Assembly (NCBI RefSeq): GCF_003418935.1
Contig: NZ_QVMT01000002.1
Span: 248,001-312,000, forward strand
Reading direction: 5' to 3'
Origin: Emticicia sp. C21
GTDB taxonomy: Bacteria; Bacteroidota; Bacteroidia; Cytophagales; Spirosomataceae
DNA length: 64,000 bases
Within the stretch, counting starts at the first letter, position 1. Every line of letters begins with the position of its first letter. A program made the translations under genes and the position numbers. Shown piece after piece: positions 52,193 to 61,464 of this stretch. The notes beneath the pieces were generated by a model. It was given only the letters and a program-made list of their open reading frames with translations, did no database searches and was not told the DNA's origin.

Positions 52193-55105
52193 TTATTTCT
52201 TGATACGAACAACACCCTTTTTATTAGGGTGTTCTTGTTTCGATGGAGCGGTTTTAGCCATAGCAGGTTTATCTTCTATCCCATACTTTTGTTTAATCTC
52301 CTCATCCAAAGGCAATAAATATCTATCTCCAAAAACCTTTTTCCACTCTTCTATTTCTTCATAGCTATAATCTAATGGTTCACCATCCCCATAGCTAAAA
52401 AGGTCACCTTTTTGCTCTTGCAGGTCTGTTTTGATTACGGCTTTGCCAACTACAACATATAAGTAGCGGTTATCAATAATTTCAGCACTTGTGGTCTTTT
52501 TATTTACCCAAAGTGTTTGAATCATTTTACCTGTACTCATTTCATATGTTTTTACTTTGTGTTTGGATTCAATAACTAATAATTTATTATCTGTTGGAAA
52601 ATCCACATTACTGATATCCAATTCTAATTTTAGAAAATCAGGAACTTTATTAGTTGAGATTTGCCATATTTTGCATTTACCCATAATGTCTTTCGTGCAT
52701 AACATTTTGCTGTCGGAGGAAAAATCTATGTAATTAATCCCTTCTTCTCCTTTTAAAAAATCATACATTTTACCTGTTCCTATTTCCCATAGCTTAGAGT
52801 TATAATTAAAATCTCTAGTATACAATAGCTTACTGTCTGGTGAGAACAATACATAATTAATTCCTTCTTCTCCCCTTAAAAAATCATACATTTTACCTGT
52901 TCCTATTTCCCAGAGCTTAGTGTTACCTTTAGCATCTCGCGTATATAACAGTTTACAATTAGGTGAGAAATGACTATATCGAATCTCTTTTTCTCCTATT
53001 AAAAAATCATATACCCTGCCTGTGCCAATTTCCCTAAGTTTAGAATTATCCATAATATCTCTCGTATACAATAGCTTATTGTCTGGCGAAAAATGCATAT
53101 AATCAATCCCTTCTTCTAACTTAAAAGAATCAGAAACTTTGTCTGTTCTTATTTCCCATAGTTTACCGTTACCATTAATATTCCTCGTATATAATAGCTT
53201 ACTATCTGGTGAGAAATGTAAATAGTTAATCTCTTTTTCTCCTTTTAAAAAATTATGTTCCCTACCTGTATCTATTTCCCATAGTTTATAGTTGCCCTTA
53301 ATATCTGCCGTATACAATAGCTTACTATCTGGCGAAAAAATTGCATAACTAATTTCCTCTTCCGACTTTAAAAAATCATAAATTTTACCTGTTCGTACTT
53401 CCAATAGTTTAGAGTTGCCTTGACCATCTTTCATATATAACAGTCCACTGTCCGGTGAAAAATTTACATAATCAATCCATATTTCTGATTTAAAAAAAAT
53501 AGGGGCTTTAGTCATTCCTATTTCCCATTGTTTATAATTATAATCAGCATCCATAGTATACAATATCTTTTCGTCTGGCGAAAACCTAATATAACTAATC
53601 GCTCTTTCTCCTCTTAAAAAATCATACACTTTACCTGTTTTGATTTCCCATAATTTACAATTATTATAGACATCCATTGTATATAATAATTTATTGTTTG
53701 GTGAAAAACTTACAAAATTGATCCACTTTTCTCCATTTAAAAAATCATACACTTTACCTGTTCCTATTTCCCTTAGTATACAATTATTATTGGAGTCCCT
53801 AGTATATAATAACTTATTATCTTGTGAAAAAAATACATTTATAATTTCCCCTTCCAACCTCAAAAAATCAGGAGCTTTACCCGTTTCTATTTCTCTTATT
53901 TTACCATTACCTTTAATATCCCTCGTATATAACAGCTTACTGTCTGGAGAAAAAAAAGCATAATTAATTCCATTTTCCCCACTTAAGAAATCATACACTT
54001 TACCTGTTCCTATTTCTCTTAGTTTAGAGTTACCATTAATATCTTTTGTATATAATATTTTGCCATTTGGTGAAAAGTACCCCAAGCTAATACCATTTTC
54101 TCCACTTAAGAAATCATACATTTTATCTATTCCTATTTTCCTTAGTTTAGAGTTATTCATAATATCTATCGTATACATTAACTTATTGTCAGGCGAAAAA
54201 CTCACATAATTAATCTCTCCTTCTGACTTCCAGAAATCAGGAACTTTACTTGTTTCTATTTCTAATAATTTACCGTTACCATTAACATCTCTCGTATATA
54301 ATAGCTTGCTATCTGGTGAAAAAAGTATATAAGTAATCCCTTTCCCCAAATTCAAAAAATTATACATTTTACCTGTTTGTATTTCCCAGAGTTTAGAGCT
54401 ACCTTTTATATCTGTAGTATATAACAGTTTATTATCTGGTGAAAAATTCACGTAATTAATCCCCTTCTCTGACCTTAAGAAATCATACACTTTACTGGTT
54501 CCTATTTCCCATATTTTAGAATTCCCCTGAATATCTCTCATATATAATAGCTTACCATCTTGTGAAAAGGTTGCTACATTACTTTCTACATTACTTTCAA
54601 CATCAAATAATTGAACTCTTTTCTTTTCTTCAAATTGATGATAATTACTATAAATAAATATGGAAGAAATTTGGCCTTTTATCATTTTTATCACTTTTTC
54701 ATCCTGTGTTTTGCTCACGGCCCTCTCCAACAATCTTAACCCTTGTATAGGGCTCAACTTCTCTGCCTCTGATGACCAATACAAAGCCGTTGCATTTTCA
54801 GTAGAGGTCTGGGCGTTTTTTTCATCTTGCAATGCTTTTTTTAATCTTGCTTCTATATCAGAAAAAATCTTATTTCTTATTTCCTTTATTTTATTCTTTT
54901 GAGCTTTATCATTATCAGTCAGGTAATTTTCGGCATCATCTAAATTACGGAGTGCTTTCTGATATTTATCATTATCGCTGGTTTCAAGAATTTTATTTAC
55001 ATTTTGTATAATGCAATCAAAATCAGTGCATTTCTCTTTTTGCCCAAATACAATAGAGCCAAACAACAGGAGAGTAAGAATCAGAAGTAAGTTAAATGGT
55101 TTCAT
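52193..55105 (-). CDS. Exported beta-propeller protein B (about 17 repeats), nSTAND partner
   Basis: 970 residues from the ATG at 55105, one base after the nSTAND-1 stop. Signal peptide MKPFNLLLILTLLLFGSIVF. The ~130-residue helical N-domain is nearly identical to that of protein A (KCTDFDCIIQNVNKILETSD, LYWSSEAEKLSPIQGLRLLE). About 17 repeats of ~41 residues follow (FSPDSKLLYTRD...KLWEIGTGKMYDFLKGEEGINY), much more alike than in protein A. They end in the conserved module GDLFSYGDGEPLDYSYEEI and a Lys-rich tail. Uniform repeats point to recent amplification or homogenisation. It is predicted to lie outside the inner membrane and to work with the nSTAND NTPase encoded immediately upstream. 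Confidence 0.83.
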   Translation of the reverse strand: MKPFNLLLILTLLLFGSIVFGQKEKCTDFDCIIQNVNKILETSDNDKYQKALRNLDDAENYLTDNDKAQKNKIKEIRNKIFSDIEARLKKALQDEKNAQTSTENATALYWSSEAEKLSPIQGLRLLERAVSKTQDEKVIKMIKGQISSIFIYSNYHQFEEKKRVQLFDVESNVESNVATFSQDGKLLYMRDIQGNSKIWEIGTSKVYDFLRSEKGINYVNFSPDNKLLYTTDIKGSSKLWEIQTGKMYNFLNLGKGITYILFSPDSKLLYTRDVNGNGKLLEIETSKVPDFWKSEGEINYVSFSPDNKLMYTIDIMNNSKLRKIGIDKMYDFLSGENGISLGYFSPNGKILYTKDINGNSKLREIGTGKVYDFLSGENGINYAFFSPDSKLLYTRDIKGNGKIREIETGKAPDFLRLEGEIINVFFSQDNKLLYTRDSNNNCILREIGTGKVYDFLNGEKWINFVSFSPNNKLLYTMDVYNNCKLWEIKTGKVYDFLRGERAISYIRFSPDEKILYTMDADYNYKQWEIGMTKAPIFFKSEIWIDYVNFSPDSGLLYMKDGQGNSKLLEVRTGKIYDFLKSEEEISYAIFSPDSKLLYTADIKGNYKLWEIDTGREHNFLKGEKEINYLHFSPDSKLLYTRNINGNGKLWEIRTDKVSDSFKLEEGIDYMHFSPDNKLLYTRDIMDNSKLREIGTGRVYDFLIGEKEIRYSHFSPNCKLLYTRDAKGNTKLWEIGTGKMYDFLRGEEGINYVLFSPDSKLLYTRDFNYNSKLWEIGTGKMYDFLKGEEGINYIDFSSDSKMLCTKDIMGKCKIWQISTNKVPDFLKLELDISNVDFPTDNKLLVIESKHKVKTYEMSTGKMIQTLWVNKKTTSAEIIDNRYLYVVVGKAVIKTDLQEQKGDLFSYGDGEPLDYSYEEIEEWKKVFGDRYLLPLDEEIKQKYGIEDKPAMAKTAPSKQEHPNKKGVVRIKK
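52550..54590 (-). repeat. Homogenised propeller repeat array in protein B (~123-bp units)
   Basis: About 17 direct repeats of roughly 123 bases with very similar sequence between units, each encoding FSPDxKLLYTRD-type blades. Such arrays can expand or shrink by recombination. Limits are approximate. Confidence 0.75.
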
Positions 55106-55106
55106 G

Positions 55107-56729
55107 TCATTTACAATCAGATTTTTGATAGCGATCAATCGTATTTTTTACATTAGCTATAAAAAGTTTATTATTTTTATAAAAAGTAGAACTAGATTTT
55201 CTTTTCATTTCAAATAATTTATTTACCATCATAGAATCAGGGCAATTATCAGGGTTATCTAATATAGAATTTACTCTTCTTAAGATAACTTCATAATCCG
55301 TTATGTCTTTCTGAACTAATGCTTTTTGTGCTTTTTCTTTTTCTTCATCGGCTTGTTGTTTACTACGATAAGCATAATAACTCAGTAAAAAAGAGCCAAT
55401 AAATAATAACACTAATAGAATCTGTAGCCCCATAATTAATAACTTCCTGTTCCTAAGTACTTTTCTGCTTTTCTCAACATACAAAGCCGTTTCTTCATCA
55501 AAATTGGCTATGTCTTTTACTTCATCATATCTTTTAATCATATTGGTATCTAATCGACTTTCTTGGCTTTTACTAAAAGAGATATTCTGAATCAGGTTTT
55601 TAATGAGTCTTTGTTGGGCATTTCGCTGGTTGTCTATAATGGTGGCTAAAATATCGTGTGCCAATTCAAAATATTTATCGTCACGCCGTATCAGACGAGC
55701 ATCTTCTAGCAATTTTAAACAGGTAAACAATTTATCATCTTTTAGCCTGTTTTCAAAATTAAACGAAGTAAGCAATGGTCTTTTTGTTCCGTCCGGGGTT
55801 ACAAAATAGTCTAATATCCACCTCACCTCATGTGGTTTAATCTCCAATTTCCCTGCTATATTCTCTTCTTGATTTGCCAGATAAATGTCGAGTACATTTT
55901 TTACATCCTTAACTTTATCAATGATATCTCGGTCAAGGTGTACAGGTGGCGGGATTATCCCCCATTCCTGCTGTTTGTATTGTTTTTTATAAGCCTGCTC
56001 CCAAAGCTGAGACAGGTATACCTGCAGATAAGCCAGTTGGCTTGTGGCATTACCCTCCAATAGATTCTTAATGACTTGTTCTTTAAGGCCTGGAGAGTCT
56101 GTAGTGATTTCAAAATGCGTAAAAGTACCACTGATGACATCTCTTAATTTCTGGGCATTCATGGCCTCTACTCTTATCTTAAAATCAAACAGATTAGGCA
56201 GGTATTGTTCGTATTCATATAGCCGCCCCAGATATTCTTCTCTGGTTATTAGGATAATTTTGCAGGGTAAATTTCTTTTCAGAAGCTGGTTTAAACTATT
56301 AAAAAAAACGATTTTCTCATCTGATTGCTCTGTGGTATTTTCGGTAGTGTTTAAGGTGAATATTTCTTCAAACTGATCAAAAATAAGGTATACTGGGCGA
56401 GAGTAAGTAATAAAAACTTCATAAACCAATTCACCTAAATCATGAATCGTTTTTGAATTTTCAAGTACGCTACTTAAGGCTTTATGCATGCTTTCATTGA
56501 TAGATTCTCCCTTTCTTATCACGAAGGGGTGCCAGTCCGGCCCATCATAATACTGAGACAACCCGCATTGTACCAGACTGGTTTTGCCTGTTCCCGAAAA
56601 CCCGTACAACAAAACCATTGAGGACATACGTAGTTGTTGATACAGCAGCTTTTCTTCTGTTTTTCTTCCAAAAAACGATAGCTTATCTGCTAGTGTATAG
56701 GCATCTAAGAATTTAAAAGGGCTTTTCAT
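55107..56729 (-). CDS. nSTAND-type NTPase with C-terminal membrane helix (nSTAND-1)
   Basis: 540 residues. The N-terminus has the nSTAND1 pattern SPFKFLDAYTLADKLSFFGR, Walker A GFSGTGKTS (residues 43-51) and Walker B VYLIFDQFEEIF (around residue 115). An ITREEYLGRLYEYEQYLP sensor segment and a winged-helix-like region with FELAHDILATII (around 370) follow. A single transmembrane helix (LQILLVLLFIGSFLLSYYAY, about 433-452) precedes an 84-residue tail with two Cys. The NTPase should be cytosolic and the tail periplasmic. STAND proteins are NTP-driven oligomeric switches. The start overlaps the stop of the CHAT gene (ATGA) and the stop is one base before propeller B, so the three are one unit. 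Confidence 0.88.
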   Translation of the reverse strand: MKSPFKFLDAYTLADKLSFFGRKTEEKLLYQQLRMSSMVLLYGFSGTGKTSLVQCGLSQYYDGPDWHPFVIRKGESINESMHKALSSVLENSKTIHDLGELVYEVFITYSRPVYLIFDQFEEIFTLNTTENTTEQSDEKIVFFNSLNQLLKRNLPCKIILITREEYLGRLYEYEQYLPNLFDFKIRVEAMNAQKLRDVISGTFTHFEITTDSPGLKEQVIKNLLEGNATSQLAYLQVYLSQLWEQAYKKQYKQQEWGIIPPPVHLDRDIIDKVKDVKNVLDIYLANQEENIAGKLEIKPHEVRWILDYFVTPDGTKRPLLTSFNFENRLKDDKLFTCLKLLEDARLIRRDDKYFELAHDILATIIDNQRNAQQRLIKNLIQNISFSKSQESRLDTNMIKRYDEVKDIANFDEETALYVEKSRKVLRNRKLLIMGLQILLVLLFIGSFLLSYYAYRSKQQADEEKEKAQKALVQKDITDYEVILRRVNSILDNPDNCPDSMMVNKLFEMKRKSSSTFYKNNKLFIANVKNTIDRYQKSDCK

Positions 56730-58507
56730 AAGCAGCGTTTTTTGAGAAGTTCAAGATATTGTTTCCACTCACTGCTTATTTCAAGGTAAGCCATGTTTTG
56801 ATAGTCAATATGGTTGCTTCCTTGTTCATTCTCCAAGTAAAACAATTCTTTATTGATGTTTACTGCCCCGGTTATCAGATGCCTGTATTGGAGGTGCATC
56901 TCATCAGTATTTTTTATTCTATTAAAGACCAACAAATCAGATACCGTTGCTTTTTCTATAAACAGTGTATTATCAATCAGGAAAGGAGTAAGATTCAGAT
57001 AGGTCTGTATCTGCTGAATTTCATCTTTATGCAAAACTATAGAGGCATGATCAAGATAATAGTCTTTTAATACTTCATAGTCTTTATTCGGTTCAAGCCC
57101 ACTCCATTGTTGTTTATAAAGAGAATGTTTAAATTGCGGGAGAGACTGACGTCTACGATTCACGTAAATCAATTCAATAGAAGTAAGGCGGTACCTTGCC
57201 AAAAATGTGATATAGGTAAACATTTTGCTTAACCTTATTTCTGCCAGTTCAACTAAATAAGCGGCTTCTTCATCGCTCAGTTTGTCAGTTGAAAGTTTCT
57301 CAAAATAACTTCCCAATTCAAAAAAATCAGATCCATTTTTATCTTCAAAGGCTACTATTTCCTCTATATACAAATCATCTTTATAGTCTTTTAAGATATT
57401 TATCCACTTTTCAAGCGAAGCAATCGTTGATAGATTTACTGAAGTAGAATAGATATTGCATAAGGACGATAAGCTTTGTTTATTAAAAGATATAGTGTCT
57501 GTCAGTAGCAATCGATATAACTCAGCTTGAGTAATAGCAAATAAAATATCTACAATTGTCTGACTTGTTCTGACTAACTCACCTATACGATGTTTATCAG
57601 GCTTATTATAAAAAAAACCTGTTTGTCCTTCCTTATCGGCAATACTTTCGGAAGAATCAAGGCGTTGAAGCCTCTTACTGAGAGAGTAAGGGAAGGCCTC
57701 GAAAATGCATTTTTTGTAAGGATTTATATTAGGAATAGCCCTGTCTTTTTTTAGTCGGGTTTCAATTTCAACATTATATCCTGCTAATTCTCTGATTAAT
57801 GTTTTGAAAAGCCTTGAATTTGGGGTGTAATTTTCGCTATGATATGTAATTAATAGTTGGGAAAAATGCTGTTCTTTCTGGCCAGGACTTGCTCTGATAT
57901 AAATATCCTTTATTTGGTTTTCAAGGAATTGTTCTTCTGCTTCAAGAAAACGGCCAATTTCTAGGTTTTCACTACCTATATTAGTCTGAATAATCTTTAT
58001 TGCCATTTCAAATGCTTTATGAACAGCCTTACCAAAAATGATGAGTTGTTCCACAAATGTTATGGCAAATTCATAAGCCATTTTATCAGCAATTCTTCTC
58101 TCGGTTGCTATGATAACCGGAATCCGGTATTTACTTTGCTTGAAAGTTTTCGGAAATTCGGGTATCCATGCTTCAGTTGAGCATCCATTCAGAAAAACAA
58201 GTTTAAGATTCGGACATTCACTTAATAATTTAATTAGCCCTGTTCTATTGGCGGGTTCACCTTCTGTAAGAAGCTTATCTCCGGCCGAATGGCCACCATA
58301 GTAAAACCAGTAAAGACGTTCTCGTTCAATTTCATTTTTCAGAATGTCAATCAATTCATCTCTGGTTTTTATTAATTTAAGGTCAAAATCATCTTTTAAA
58401 TCCTGTCGGTTTCTGAGTAAATAAGATACTTCTAATAATTCTAATTCCAGAAAAGGTAAATCCTGAAAGGCATTCGCAAAACAGAGCAGATATAATGGTT
58501 TTAACAT
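56726..58507 (-). CDS. CHAT/caspase-like protease (CHAT-1)
   Basis: 593 residues from the ATG at 58507; a TTG two codons upstream is less likely. Residues 1 to about 190 form a caspase-haemoglobinase fold of CHAT type: strand 1 KPLYLLCFANAF, His in FYYGGHSAG (residue 73) and Cys in LVFLNGCSTEAW (residue 109) as the probable catalytic dyad, then IPVIIATERRIADKMAYEFA. The C-terminal ~400 residues are helical and unrecognised, ending with YLNLTPFLIDN, a motif shared with the second CHAT protein at 63069. No signal peptide, so cytosolic. It begins 11 bases after the preceding propeller gene. Proposed role: effector protease switched on by the nSTAND partner. Confidence 0.82.
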   Translation of the reverse strand: MLKPLYLLCFANAFQDLPFLELELLEVSYLLRNRQDLKDDFDLKLIKTRDELIDILKNEIERERLYWFYYGGHSAGDKLLTEGEPANRTGLIKLLSECPNLKLVFLNGCSTEAWIPEFPKTFKQSKYRIPVIIATERRIADKMAYEFAITFVEQLIIFGKAVHKAFEMAIKIIQTNIGSENLEIGRFLEAEEQFLENQIKDIYIRASPGQKEQHFSQLLITYHSENYTPNSRLFKTLIRELAGYNVEIETRLKKDRAIPNINPYKKCIFEAFPYSLSKRLQRLDSSESIADKEGQTGFFYNKPDKHRIGELVRTSQTIVDILFAITQAELYRLLLTDTISFNKQSLSSLCNIYSTSVNLSTIASLEKWINILKDYKDDLYIEEIVAFEDKNGSDFFELGSYFEKLSTDKLSDEEAAYLVELAEIRLSKMFTYITFLARYRLTSIELIYVNRRRQSLPQFKHSLYKQQWSGLEPNKDYEVLKDYYLDHASIVLHKDEIQQIQTYLNLTPFLIDNTLFIEKATVSDLLVFNRIKNTDEMHLQYRHLITGAVNINKELFYLENEQGSNHIDYQNMAYLEISSEWKQYLELLKKRCL

Positions 58508-58518
58508 AGACAATATTC

Positions 58519-61464
58519 TTATTTTTTTATTCCATATTTTTCTTTAATTTCCTTATCTAGCGGCATCAAATATTGACTTCCAAATACACCTTTCCAGTCT
58601 TTAATTTCTTCGTGAGTATAATCTAAAGGCTCGCTATCTCCATAGCTGAAAAAGTCTCCCCGTTGTGCATGCAAATCCATTTTTATAATAGCTTTACCTA
58701 CTGCTACATATAGATATTGATTTTTTATAATCTGAGCCTGCGTTGGTTTTTTATTAACCCAGAGTGTTTGGATAGGTTTAGCTAGATTAGCAAGTTCATA
58801 AGTTTTTATTTGGTGGCCCGTTAAAATTGTGAGATATAGACCATTACCAGAAAAAGTGGCACTATGAATTTGATTTTCATTCTTTAGAATCTCTTCTTTT
58901 TTAGATAAATCCCATATTTTATATACCTTTTTATCATCATTTTCATGATGTTTTGTAATCATATACTTATTATCTGCCGAAATCATTGCTTTATAAATAT
59001 TCTCATATTTTTTTATTAAGGTAGGATTTGACTTAGTAGTTAAATCCCAGATTTTATGAACATCTCGTTTATTACTTGTAATTAACCATTTGCTATCTTT
59101 TGAAAATGTTGCATATATAATAGACTCTTTGCTAAAAAAATCATATTGCTTCTTATCAGCCCAATTCCAGATAGTTTTATAATCGTCGGTCATATTTGTG
59201 GTAATGAGCCATTTTTTTTCAAGCGAAAATGTAGAATCTATTGTTTTTTTTGATTCAAATTTATCAGTCACTAGATTAAAAGAGCTATAGCCTCTATTAA
59301 GAATATGCTTTATATTAATCCATTGGCCATTTATAGAAAATTCCGCTTTCTCAACACCATTAGGATTAAAATGGCTATTTCGAGTGAGAGTTGAATCCCA
59401 GAGTTCGTAGCTATTATCCGATTTTGTTATAAGTAACCATTTATTGTCGTTAGAAAATTTAGCATCTGTACTTGTAGGCAAAATTTTTCTTGACAATGAA
59501 TCCCAAATGTCAGACCTTCCGTTCTTATATTTTGTAGCCACCCATTTATTATCAGTAGATATGGTAATACTTTCAATATCTGAATCCGCAATGACTAATG
59601 AAGAAGTTTTAGTATTGTTTAAATCCCAGAATTTACACTTGGTATAACTGTCTATAGTAATCAGACTATTAGATTCTTTGCCAAATACTATATTCGTGAA
59701 TTTTTCTCTGTCGTCTAAAAAAACGGCTTTTTTAATAGTATCAGCTACACTCCAGAATTTATATTCATTATTCTGGTTTTTTGTAATTAACCATTTATTA
59801 TCTTCTGATAACTTACACTCACTAATTCCTTTAGCATTCTCCGGAAAGCCATTTTTATTCAGTAAACTCTTTAGCGAAATTTTATCGCCTTGTTTTATAA
59901 TAAGCCATTTATTATCTTTCAAAAAGTCAGCACTTTGTAAATTTCCTAAATTTTCTACTAAAAGAGGGTTCTTGCCATTTTTCGAAATATTCCATATTCT
60001 GTATAGTCCGCTCTTATTTCGGGTAATAGCCCAATTGTCGTCTGAGGAGATCTTGACAAAATCTACCATGTAATCTACAAAGGTTTCTTTTTCCAGATTA
60101 TTCGATACATCCAAAAGATAAAAACCCTTAGTATTATCTGGAACAATTATCCATCTGAAGCCTGAAGAAGATTTGGGTTGGTTCTCAGGCTTTCCAGTAT
60201 CTAACAGATTCCAAGCTTTATATTCCCCATTAATCCAAGCCATCATCCATTTACTGTCTTTAGAGAATTCAGCATTAAAAAGCGTGTCATTATTAGCTGA
60301 GAATTTGATTTCTTTACTATTATCTGATAATTGCCAGATAGTAGACTCGTACTTTTTTCCTCTGGTAATCAACCATTTATTATCTCCTGAAAAACTGTGG
60401 GTTCTGATACCTTTTTTCTTGCATAAACTATCTTTTGCATTTTTCTGATTACAAAACAGAAAGTCCTGGCTATTTATATCCCGTGTAATCAACCATCTGC
60501 CATCTTTAGAAAAATCTACATAATTTTTTTCATTTTCAAAGTATTTTTTTCTATTCAGCAAGTCCCAGACATTGTATCTATCTTCACCATTTTCTTTTAT
60601 TGACCAGATTAAGTATTTATTGTCAGGCGAATAAGAAATGTCTTCAATTGCCGTTTTCGCTTTTATAAATTCAAGTTCTTTTTCAGTTGACAAATCATAC
60701 ACTTTATATTTTTGAATGGTATCATGTTCTATAGTAATCAGGCATTTGCTATCAGATGAAAACTTAGTAAAGACAATGCTTTCTTTCTTTAAGAAATCAG
60801 GTTTTTTTTTATTCTTAATATCCCATATCTCATATTTACCGTTACTAAGCTGAATAATAAGCCACTTACAATCTGACGAGAATGCATATTCATTGATATT
60901 TATTCTGTTCGAATATAACAAAAAGCTACTTCGTTCCTGAAATTGACCATAATTGCTGGTATTAAAAATAAGAGACTCTTGTTTTTTAATGGCTTCCAGT
61001 GTTTTTGTATCATTTGTTATTCCCTTTGCTTTTTCCAATAAGCCCAGACCTTGCATTGGGTTTATACTCACCGATTCAGATAACCAATAGGTAGCAGTAG
61101 CTTTATTAGAAGCTTTTATGGCGGCTATTTTTGCTTGATTAGCTATCTTAATCTGCATTTTAAGTTTAACACTTTGAATATTAAGGGCTGTGTTTTGACT
61201 ATCGAGTTTTTCCTTCTGTTTGGTTATTTTTTCAAATAAATCATTAATCCTTTTTTTAACATCTTCCTGTGCATTTTTTGCTTTTAAACAGTTCTTGGCA
61301 GCTACAAGTGCAGAAAAATATTTGTTTAATGCCAGAATATAGGCACTATCTTTTTCAAATTGGGTACCTTGCTTTATCAGATTATCCAATTTATTACAAT
61401 CACCATTTTGACCCAAAAGCCAAAAGCTGTTCAGGAGTAATAGAATAGTATATAAGTACTTCAT
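58519..61464 (-). CDS. Exported beta-propeller protein C (about 18 divergent repeats)
   Basis: 981 residues. Signal peptide MKYLYTILLLLNSFWLLG, then a ~150-residue helical/coiled-coil domain with YWLSESVSINPMQGLGLLE, matching the linker motif of proteins A and B. About 18 WD40-like repeats follow (FSKDSKWLITS...YKIWDL), more diverged than in the other two. The same conserved C-terminal module ends the protein (QTLWVNKKPTQAQI, GDFFSYGDSEPLDYTHEEI). The ATG overlaps the nSTAND-2 stop (ATGA). It is the propeller component of the first cassette; sequence distance suggests the two cassettes separated long ago. Confidence 0.83.
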   Translation of the reverse strand: MKYLYTILLLLNSFWLLGQNGDCNKLDNLIKQGTQFEKDSAYILALNKYFSALVAAKNCLKAKNAQEDVKKRINDLFEKITKQKEKLDSQNTALNIQSVKLKMQIKIANQAKIAAIKASNKATATYWLSESVSINPMQGLGLLEKAKGITNDTKTLEAIKKQESLIFNTSNYGQFQERSSFLLYSNRININEYAFSSDCKWLIIQLSNGKYEIWDIKNKKKPDFLKKESIVFTKFSSDSKCLITIEHDTIQKYKVYDLSTEKELEFIKAKTAIEDISYSPDNKYLIWSIKENGEDRYNVWDLLNRKKYFENEKNYVDFSKDGRWLITRDINSQDFLFCNQKNAKDSLCKKKGIRTHSFSGDNKWLITRGKKYESTIWQLSDNSKEIKFSANNDTLFNAEFSKDSKWMMAWINGEYKAWNLLDTGKPENQPKSSSGFRWIIVPDNTKGFYLLDVSNNLEKETFVDYMVDFVKISSDDNWAITRNKSGLYRIWNISKNGKNPLLVENLGNLQSADFLKDNKWLIIKQGDKISLKSLLNKNGFPENAKGISECKLSEDNKWLITKNQNNEYKFWSVADTIKKAVFLDDREKFTNIVFGKESNSLITIDSYTKCKFWDLNNTKTSSLVIADSDIESITISTDNKWVATKYKNGRSDIWDSLSRKILPTSTDAKFSNDNKWLLITKSDNSYELWDSTLTRNSHFNPNGVEKAEFSINGQWINIKHILNRGYSSFNLVTDKFESKKTIDSTFSLEKKWLITTNMTDDYKTIWNWADKKQYDFFSKESIIYATFSKDSKWLITSNKRDVHKIWDLTTKSNPTLIKKYENIYKAMISADNKYMITKHHENDDKKVYKIWDLSKKEEILKNENQIHSATFSGNGLYLTILTGHQIKTYELANLAKPIQTLWVNKKPTQAQIIKNQYLYVAVGKAIIKMDLHAQRGDFFSYGDSEPLDYTHEEIKDWKGVFGSQYLMPLDKEIKEKYGIKK

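Noticed and set aside
52550-54590. Regular ~123-base direct repeats might be taken for a CRISPR array or other non-coding repeat array.
   Set aside because: They lie in frame within one long gene, encode beta-propeller blades, and lack the constant short repeat plus unique spacer pattern.
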